A stretch of DNA of 64,000 nucleotides, taken from Ctenosaura bakeri (lineage: Eukaryota; Chordata; Lepidosauria; Squamata; Iguanidae). The stretch lies in assembly GCA_948474755.1 (NCBI GenBank), contig CAOLHI010000019.1, forward strand, positions 620,001 to 684,000. Direction: 5' to 3'. The notes under the pieces were generated by a model. The model made no database searches. It saw only the letters and a program-made list of their open reading frames with translations, and was not told the origin of the DNA. Positions 49,301 through 59,460 of this stretch are shown one piece after another; positions within the stretch are counted from its first letter, which is position 1; each line of letters starts with the position of its first letter. The position numbers and the translations under genes are program-made.

Positions 49301-52300
49301 CCCTAGTCATTTATGAAGTAAGTCTTTCTTTGAAAAAAAACTGCAAAAAGTAGCGTATGAAAATATTGACTATGTAGCTTTGACTCTTTAAAAAGAATCT
49401 TTAAACCTTGAAGTTGTTCTGTACCTTCTATTTCTGCACCTAATTCAAACTATCTTTGGTTCCAAGTCCATTTATATAGTCAGTTTATTTGTATTCCAAG
49501 AGCAGTTGTCACAGGTCAGCAAATATTAGTTGTTGTTACCTGCATGTGCTCTTAGGTAATAGACATAATGTCAAAGATAGAAAATAGGAAAAAAAGCACT
49601 GCTTAGACCAGCTGTTCTTAACCTTATCTTTACCATGGATCTCTTTTAAATATCTTTTGTTGCTGCTGACCACCAAGACTTAACTCAAGATTTAAAAACC
49701 TAAGAGCATCAAATATTTATTTAAAGTTGCTAATCAAGGATCTTCAGATTTGGAGGGAAGGGAGAAATATTCCTATTGAAATGATTCCATACAAATAAAA
49801 AAAATTAATAGTAATTGTAGTAGTAGTAGTGGTAGTAATACCTGAACACTGAACCATAGTCTAAGATTACTTGCTAATTTTAATTAATTAATTAATGAGC
49901 AGGCTGGTGCTGCATTTTACTTACAAGGCTTGCTATATCAGGCTTAATAGCCAAAACTTGTATTAAAAATGTACTCTGTGTTTTTAAAATGATTTCAATA
50001 CTTATTTTTAAGATAAATGAGAGCAGAAAATTGTTTTTCACACAATTCTGCTGCTGTAAGCCCCTCTGGTCCCTTCATAACTTTTGAACAGTTTGAGAGA
50101 TTGTAATGGAACTTTGTACAAATGATATCTGACACCAGCAAAAGACTCCTGCTCACAACATTTTTTCAAGCTTTCATGGTCCCCCTTTGAGGACATCATA
50201 GCCCTCCAAAGGTTCACAGACCATGGCTTAAGAACCTCTGTCTTAGACCAATTTGTTCCAATGTTTCCAATGTTTGCCTCTCTTCTGAGGTTAGCATCAG
50301 GATAAGAATATTAATTTGTTTATTTTTTAAAAAAATAATCCCTGAGTCTATAATTGGCTACCTTAACATTAAACAATAAATGTGAACCTCATTGTGCATA
50401 AGCTGCATGCTTGTCCACTACTGCTTGGCTCTTCCTGCTAATGTGACAAACTAAACAAACCAAGATTTGTTCTTAATTTTTGGATCCTATTTCATAGGGG
50501 AGCAATAAACCAGGACCCTTAGTTTGGATGATGTACTAAATCAGTGTTCTCTAACTGGTGCTTTCCAGGTGTTTTGGACTATAACAGTGGGAATCCCTAA
50601 CACAGGCAGTTTTCCCCAGTTGGAGAAGTCTTTGTTAAAGAAGCTATTCTTACTTTGCAAAGGAATCTTATTGCACCTTTGAGATTAACTGGGAGAAAGA
50701 AGTTGGTAGCATAAGCTCTTATAGACTAAGGCCATTTCCGCCCTACACTGTGCTCTTATTCCTCTTTCAACCTCCTGTGGAATTCTGGGATTACTGAGGC
50801 CAAAAAGTTTTCTGGCTGAGAATCTAAATGCCCCTTCCTAAACTGGAAACAGTTCAGGAGAAAGGCAGCCTACAAATATAACAAACAAACAAACAACCAG
50901 AATAGTGTGAAAATGGCCCAAGGCTACTTGATCAGCTCTTGCATAGCCATAGTAAATGTTTCTGTCATTTTAAAACCCATTATTCTGAAAGAATAACATT
51001 TTGTCTTGTACTTTTCAGGATGGAAACACATGGGTCTCAAACTGTATTAAACATGAATGTACAAAGACTGCTATAGGTGCAATAATGCTTGGATCCAGCG
51101 TCATTTGCCCACCTTTTAATGAGACTGAGTGTATAAAGGTTTGTACCCCTATGTAGCACATAGACAAGATCAAAATGATGTGAAAAGACATTTCTGTTTG
51201 TAATTTTGATTTTGTGCAATACAGTGTAATCACACATAGTCGTGTTCCATTACTTTCATTGGACTAAATCTAATGTTAATTTCAACTAGAGTAGACCCAC
51301 AGAAATAAACAGTAACTAACAATCCTATTTATTTCACTGGTTCTATAAATGGACGAACCTTGGATTTAGTCCTTTTTTTCTGAATTATGCCACAGTGCAA
51401 ATAATACTCCTGAACTTTTGTTTAAATTGTATTTTTCCTAACACACTGATAGCTAATACTAAAAATATTTCCTGAGTAGGGCTATTGCCCTAAGCACACT
51501 TATATGGAAGTAAATGTCTTTATCCAGAGACCACACAGTTCCTTTTTGCCAGGAGCCACCCTGGATCATATAGTTTGTTCCACTGAATTTTGAGAGAGAA
51601 TAAACTCATGCACAGAAATAAATTGCTGTTGATCTATTTCTGCTTGTGGAATGAATAATTGTCAGAACATATTACTGTGTAAGAGTAAGTGTGGTTAGGA
51701 TTGCATGTAAACTGTAAAGGTCTCATGATCTTACAGAGTTAAATTCTATTGATTTACTTTGGGTTTACCCTGCAGTATATGCCCTTAAAACTGGGTGAAG
51801 ATTACAAAATTCAGACTAGTACTAAAAGCATGGTCCAACATTGCACAAGCATAACTGAATACAGACCAGAGATATGAGTAAACTAGCAGGTATTATGAGC
51901 TTTGTACATAAAATTTCTGGGGATTATGTAGGGTTTGCTCTATACTTATTAAAAATCCAGATCCAAAGACTCATATGATCTCTTTTACAAGTGTTTGTTG
52001 AACAACAACTCTCATGCCACAAACCAAATCACTTTTGAAAATTTTGAATGATTCATTCATTCAAGTGAGGACAGTAGCATGGTGGAGAAAGTCAGTCCCA
52101 GTCTGACAGCTTCAGTGTGAGCTAGGACCAATGTTTCAGTGTCAGCCATAAAAAGATGCATTTCTCTTTAAACACACATGGATACACCAAAAACCTGAAT
52201 GAAAAAATCCAACACACTATGGCCATTTCCACAGTAGACTGTTATAGTGCTACTATACTACTTTCAACATCCTATGGAATCTTTGGGCTTTGCAGTTTAG

Positions 52301-55300
52301 GGAGGGCCAGCTGGCCTCTCCCTAAACTGCAAAGCCCAGGATTCCATAGGATGTTGAAAATGGTATAATAGTGTTATAACAGTCTACTGCAGAAATGGCC
52401 TAAGTGTCCATAGGATTTGGTGCTGATGCAGTGTGTTAGTTCAGTTAGAAAGCTCAACATGAGGTGGAGAGAAGAGGTTCACATCACTTTTTACTGCCAT
52501 ACTATTGATGTATCACTTCCAGTACCAATATGGACAGGGCATTTGAGTGGGTTCAAATGCAGTTTGTCTTGTGCATACTAATTGTCTGCACACAGCAAAT
52601 TGCCATTTTTCAGTGGGCTAGAAAGTCTAAGGTTAAAACTGTAGCTTATAACATAACACTGAGAGTTCTGCTGAGGTTTTTATGATAAGAAAAGCTTGCT
52701 CCCTTATATATGTTGTGAGGCTGAATTTCCTTAATAATGTAAACTATTACAGTTGCATAGGGATGTGGAGGCAGAGCGGATTTGCCCTGGGTGGCAATGT
52801 TTTTGGGGCGTCTGGGCCTGTGGCCATGCCCCTGCACACTGCGGCCATGTCCTCACGCACAGAGGTGACGCCCCTCATGCCGTTGCCCCACCCCCCACTC
52901 ACTCCAAGCTCTGCCACTGAACTATTAACATAGCTAACTTAAATAAATATTTGCACTGATTTTAGATTTGGTTACTTCTTTCTTTTTACATCTTTCATAT
53001 AAATATATCGACATGTTCCTTTGGACACAGTCTTTTTTGAAATATTCTTTTTAAATTTTTCTAGAATGGAGGCACTGTACAGACATATAATGATGGCTGC
53101 TGCGAGACCTGTAAGTGAAGAAAGCTGCATTCAGTGCTAGATATATGCTAGTCTTGCTTTTTGATTTTTTGGATAGATCTGTGTTCTTAACTCTTCCAAT
53201 ATGGACATTTGGAAAGAAAAAAGCATGCTGCCCCCAAATCATGTTAAATATATGTATAGTTTTTAACAAATATCATTCATAAGTCTTGCTTTGTATGGCT
53301 ACTCACATGGTGATCTGGGATTTTTTTTAACCATTCCTTCTGGAGTATAACTAAATCTCTCCAAATATAGTATATGTGCAACTAAAATTATTTTAAAAAC
53401 CCCAAAAAACCCAAATTATACATTTTATTACCAAGAACAATATATGCATATCTGCTCAAGAACAAGATCTGTTCCTTGAATAAATGAAAGTTCAAACTTG
53501 GTCATTTGATCTGAGTTACGTACTGAAAAAAATTATTTTGATGGTGGTCATAGGTTTTTCTATCACATGGTAATGAGTAAAGAAATTTAACTTTGATTAC
53601 TAGAGTTCTCATCTTATGCTAGGACTTATCTGAAAAGGAAAAGCATATATTCCTACAGACTCTATAGGAATAATGTTTATCTGTGTCATGGTTTACATTT
53701 CTCAGCATAGTGAAGCATATTCGACATTTGAATCTTCTTAAAAAGTTGCATCTTAAAATCCGAAAATTTAAACTAAAAAGGTAAAAAATCAGCCAAAACA
53801 GTTGGAAGGATCCAGAAAGCACAGAAAAATGTGAGGTATCAAATACAGATAAAAGGAAGAGGGGAAAAATAGGAAAAAGAAAAAGACAGAATGGTTGCTC
53901 CTGACATATTTTGGGGGAAAAGTCTTTATCAAAGGAGATTTATTTATACCATCTACTTAAGTTCCTCCTTCCCTGCAGGTCACTAAAGCAGGCTGAAATG
54001 TCTCCAGCCCAACAGGACATATATTTGATCGTGTCCTGGCATACCTATGCCTTCATAGTTTTCAAAGCGTAATTGGGAATTACCAATATGTTGTTTCTTT
54101 TCAATTCAAAATGTTCCTTGTGTGAAAGGGAAACATTTTCATTTATCCCAAGTGAAGTTTCTGCTGCTTTCCAGCACACCACGCATACATGCACGCTCCA
54201 TATGCCAAATCACAGTCTAATTCAGAGAGTCTATACATGTTGCACAAGCCGAACTTATTCTCTATATGTTTCCTCTAAATCTACGCTAATAGGTAGCACC
54301 CATTTTAGTTCAGTCTGGTTCTTTCAACAAGTACACACAGTATATATACTTTTATACTGCCTGGTGATCTTATACTTGTAAAAAAAAAAAAAAAAGGTTG
54401 GTGATGGGGGCAAGCCCCCACCAGTTCCAACAGACAATAGCATCAGTTATTCAGTACAGTAATGTAATTTTAGATTGTGCTGTAAATGGTAACACTAAAG
54501 ATACATAACATGAAACTGTGGGTTGGTTCTTGTTAACAGAAGAGCTGAAATCCAGCAAAGTCTCCTCCACCTTTGGGGGTGGGGAGACTACTTTCAATTC
54601 CTCTTCTTCAGTGCTTTCCTCAATGCATTTAGTGCCCAAAGTGAATGACCTTCTGAAAGAATGTTTGTGGGGTGTGTGGAGTTCAAAGCAAAAGAAAAAA
54701 TATAAAATAAAAATTGCCTTCCTCCGCCCCCTGCTTTCAGTGGGACTGTCCTCTGAGTGGATTTCCACTTGAAGGAAGATTATCTTTCTATTTATTTATT
54801 TATTTATCTATCTATGTATATATCTATTTATTTATCATCTGGCTAAAGACACAGTCCTAAAGACACAACCTACTTACATAGGTTATGTAATATTTTCTCA
54901 CCCTTGTCTTTAAAAAAATACTATTGGAAGGCATGTATGTACATATAATAATTAAAAACCAGGGATAATTTTAGCTAAAGAGGTTGTTATTCTGAATACT
55001 AAACATTTAAGAAAAAAAAAATTAAGGACAATTATTTTCCTAAGTGGATAAGCAAACTTCAATCTTCCTCTGTATTATGTAATGCATAAATTATTTATTT
55101 ATATGACACAGACTTTTAAAAACTTCAGTGCTAGCTGCATTGTTTACTGTGTTATATATTCTTAGGAAAGGCAATGTTATACTTCAGAACTGTTTGCTGA
55201 GATGGCTTCTAAAAAAATTGTAACACAAATGCTTTTTAAAATGCTGATAGTGAATGTTTTTTAAAAACTAAAAGCATGTGCTTTTATTGTAAAGCAGATT

Positions 55301-58300
55301 AAAAGTCATCTACAAGTATAGCTTGCAATTCTTTGGGTTTTAATGGGTACCAATAATCTTTTAATTTTTAAAGAAAAATGATTAAATGCATGCTAAGTGA
55401 GTTCATATATTTAATTCTTACCTTGCCAGAGTCATAACATTCCCTAGAATTTTTTTCTTTTAAAAACACTGTAGTTTTGATGTCCTCACAAGTATTAAAG
55501 CATAGGCTTATCAGTGATTTAGAAAAATAGGAAGACGTTTTACTTTCTACAAAAAGAAAAATTGCAGTTGGCAGTGTAAGAATTAATGCAATGTTGAATA
55601 TATAACAATGTTTTTCTATTACAAGAAACTTATGTTCCCAATAATTCTGCCAGGTTCTGGATGGGGTGTATTACCCTTTGCCATTAGCCCTGTAGTCTCT
55701 ACTGGTAGTATTAATTGTGAACCAGGTATTATTATTTTTAATAATGTGTTTTCTTTCCTTTAAAAGAATTTTTTAAATGTCAATATTCTTTATAGAAATG
55801 TCCATATTTAAATATGACTCAGTGTCAGAACAGGCTGTGCTATGATCCTGATTGGAACTGTAAGTCTTCAAGGTACTAGCTGTCACTGAGCACATCAGGA
55901 ACTTTTTTTTTTCCTAATGAGGACCAGAATTAATTGTACACCATTTTACAGATCAACTGCTTAGGCTTGGGATGGACTCCCTGTGGATCTACAGATGCTG
56001 TTGGACTGTGGTTCCTATTCTCTTTCACTGTTGGTTGCCAAGGGTTTATGAGAGTTGCCATCCAGCATCTGGATGGTCACAAGTTGTCCATCTCATATAT
56101 ATTTTTAAACATGTTCTTCCTTTCCACTTCAGTGAGTCAGTTCATAATAGTAGTTATGGCAGGCAGTAACTCAGGGTGACCAAGGAAGATAAGACACCTT
56201 AAATGGTTGGTGTTATGATATGGTGGAGGCAAGGCACAACAGTGATGTGGACAGAAACATCTAAATGGTATGGAATTTCAAGTATCCATGATTGGCTTTG
56301 GTGTGTAGTCTTAATTGGGTGTTCCATTACCACATATTATGAGAATCTGAGGAAAGGGAGTGCACAAATTCCATCCCTCTATCATTGTTTTCATTGTTCT
56401 CCATATCTGGAGAGTTAATTTTTGAAAAAGATTGCCTGCTTTGATCATAGAGATTCTTCCCACTATTGCAGGAAAATTGGTTTTGCTATCATTTAGCATC
56501 ATATGGACAGCCTTCATCCTTAGAGGAGGCTCTCCCCTTCAAAACATACCCTCCATATGGGAAAAATGGATGGGGTCAAGCTAGAGCGCTCCTTGTCTTC
56601 ACATGTTTATTGTCCATAATTTCAGAGCACCTGAAAAAGGCTCATGTGATATGATTATTATAGATGTGCTTCACCTTATTTTCTCCATGCAAATATATAT
56701 AGAGAAGCAGGATTGATATATGTACCTATTCCACTGTCAAATTCAGTTGCTAGCCCAAACCCAATACACTTGTGTTGACACTGTGATGTCCAGTGGAGCT
56801 TCCAAAGACAACCAAGAAATGCAATCCTGAGATCAAACCACAGAAAAAATCTTTGAATTCCCTGTTCTCCCTCTTATTTATCAACTAAAGTCAGTGTACA
56901 TAAATGTCTATGTGTCTGCTGCAAAAGAAACGAAGTGGACAGATCATACATGATAAGGAGTATAGGGCCTTCGCACATGTAATTTCCTTTGTGTTGCTTC
57001 AACAATACAATAAATCGGTTAATCTTTAATGGCCCAGAAGAATCTTGATTGTTCTTCTGCAATGACCTAGTACAACAGATTTTATGTCTGGTTTAAGTGT
57101 GCATATGCAAAAGAGTATGGCTCCTTCACTCCACAGCATATCAAACTTGTATGTTGGTTTATGTGAATTGGGCCTCTTGAAAGCTAAATGTACTGCGTGC
57201 AATATTTAATGCATTCAGTAAGAAATACTGTATTGCAGTCTACTCTTCTTCTTGATTTTCATAATGTGGATTTAAAAAATTATCAGCTTGAAATCAATCA
57301 GTCTCCAAATCTTCAGTGAACATTGGGACATTTACAGATTACTTTACTTTACTTACAGTGATTATTAAGTATAAAATATTTTCCCACACAGAAAGTGGAT
57401 AATGACAGGAATGTTACTAAATCACAAATTAACGCTGAAGAATCTACTGAGGGAAATGAAATAACTATAACCATATTACTAATTAAACTAAAGCCATGAT
57501 CTATAGGGCCATGAGGTATGCTTAACAGATACAGTATAATTTCTTGAGTTCCTCACATTTGAAAACAGTCTTCATAGGACAAGCTCTCCAAGCTCAACAA
57601 CAACTATTTGGCCTCTATGTACAGGGAACAATGGTTAGGCAAGCTGGAGACAAAGATGAGACATTTCGATATTTAGCTAAAAGCACACACCTAGAGAGCT
57701 CTTTAGATCATGGCCTAATAAATGCTATTCTGTATGTTATCTTCACACTTTACATATTAATTAATAAATGACTGAATGTAGGTTATTTTATATTTCATCA
57801 GGCAAAAGGGATGATAGGATTTGCCAAAAGGTGATAGTCAGGACAACTATAAGGAAACACGATTGCATAAGTCAGAGTCCTGTAAGTACAAGTGGTTTAT
57901 TTTGTTCTGCACTTTCTAGTTGTATGGGTTATAACATGCAAAGCGTTAAAGGATACCCATAGTTTATGTGCTAAATAAACACAAATATAAAGAAAGGAAG
58001 GGCGAGTTAAACAAACAAACAAAATAATGTAACAGCACCTTTAAGACCAAGTTTTGTTTTACCATAAGCTTTCATGGATATAAATCCATTTCTTCAAATG
58101 CAGTTCAAACTGGTATCCAGCTCTCAGGATATAAAACATATTTATGCAGTTGTGGAAGTGGGATGGAATATACAAGGAAAGATGCAAATCATGACCCTTG
58201 CCCTAAATTTTTGAAGGACTGTGTAAGGTGATACAACAATGGGTTTATATCCATGAAAGCTCATGCTAAAATAAAAATGAGCTAATCTTAAAGATGCTGC

Positions 58301-59404
58301 TACCTTCCCTTTTTTTAACCTCCCTCTCCCCCTTTTTTTTATTCTGCAAGAGATGTTGCTACTTCATTGAAAACTAAATAAATATATGGGCCCTTAGGGC
58401 TTGCTTTTCCCTGACACCTGGAAGATATCTTGAAAATGTTCTCCCACTCATACGTGTGTTTACTGCTTAATTGCCTCTACCCAAACATGACAGAAGTGCT
58501 GAGCTTTTCTGTTTAGAATAACAACTGCCCCCAGATGAACTACACACTGTATAATTGCTTACACCAGACAAATGCTTACACCAGACTTATCATTATATGC
58601 CATCCTTTCTCTAAATGAAGAGTGGCAAGATGCAGATATGCATGAAAAATTTTGATTTTAAAACTCTCTGTTCTATGACTTCTCACCATGGATATGCTTT
58701 GGATCTCATAGATATTTAAATCCTTAGGAGAACTGGGATATAATTCTGTTCTTGTGCCTGGCATTTGGGGCCTAGGCAGCTCTCAGTAAATAATCTCCTT
58801 CTGCTTTGTGGTATTGGCACTCCTTTACACCTAAGGCAAGCAGATTTTGCACAGTGGTGTTGATTTTGCAGGGCTCAGGAGACATGAAACTGAAACTGAT
58901 GGGAACTAAAAAAAGGGAGGTATGGAAATGGCCCCTCTCCCTATGGGGAGCAGTGGAATTCACCACTCCTGGCTCTGTGGATGCCTCTACGGGCCTTATA
59001 GGTATGCAAGCATCTGCCTTGGTTTCAGGTTCCTCTTAGGGCTATGCCTCAGAGTGCTGGGATAAAGAAAAAAATAATCCTTTCTTTTATAAATATATAA
59101 TAGGCATCAGTGGCTGAATCTTAGCCAGCTGAATCTTAATTCTTTCCTTCCTAGAAGGCTGGGGAGGCTGAGGGTATCATCCCACTTTCCCTACATCTTA
59201 GGTCTTCAAACAAGCACCATAAATACTGACATCCATGGATTGTCCAGTATGAGAAGCAGCCCTGTGGAGCCATTGGAGGAGGCATATGTAGAAATGATAC
59301 TGACAGGGAGAACTGATTTCAAAACTGATTCTTATACATTGGCTGTATAGACATAACATACTTAGGCATCCTTTTAAAATGTGTAAACCCAGAAATGTTT
59401 AATG

Positions 59405-59460
<56 letters not shown>

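Noticed and set aside
54451..54772. Overlapping ORFs on both strands in the w30-w31 intron
   Set aside because: No Cys-module content and no need for another exon: w30 and w31 join exactly in phase across a split Cys codon.
55794..55860. Cys-containing stretch after tttatag as an exon between w30 and w31
   Set aside because: Joining it to w30 gives a stop codon at once, and it would break the clean w30-w31 junction.
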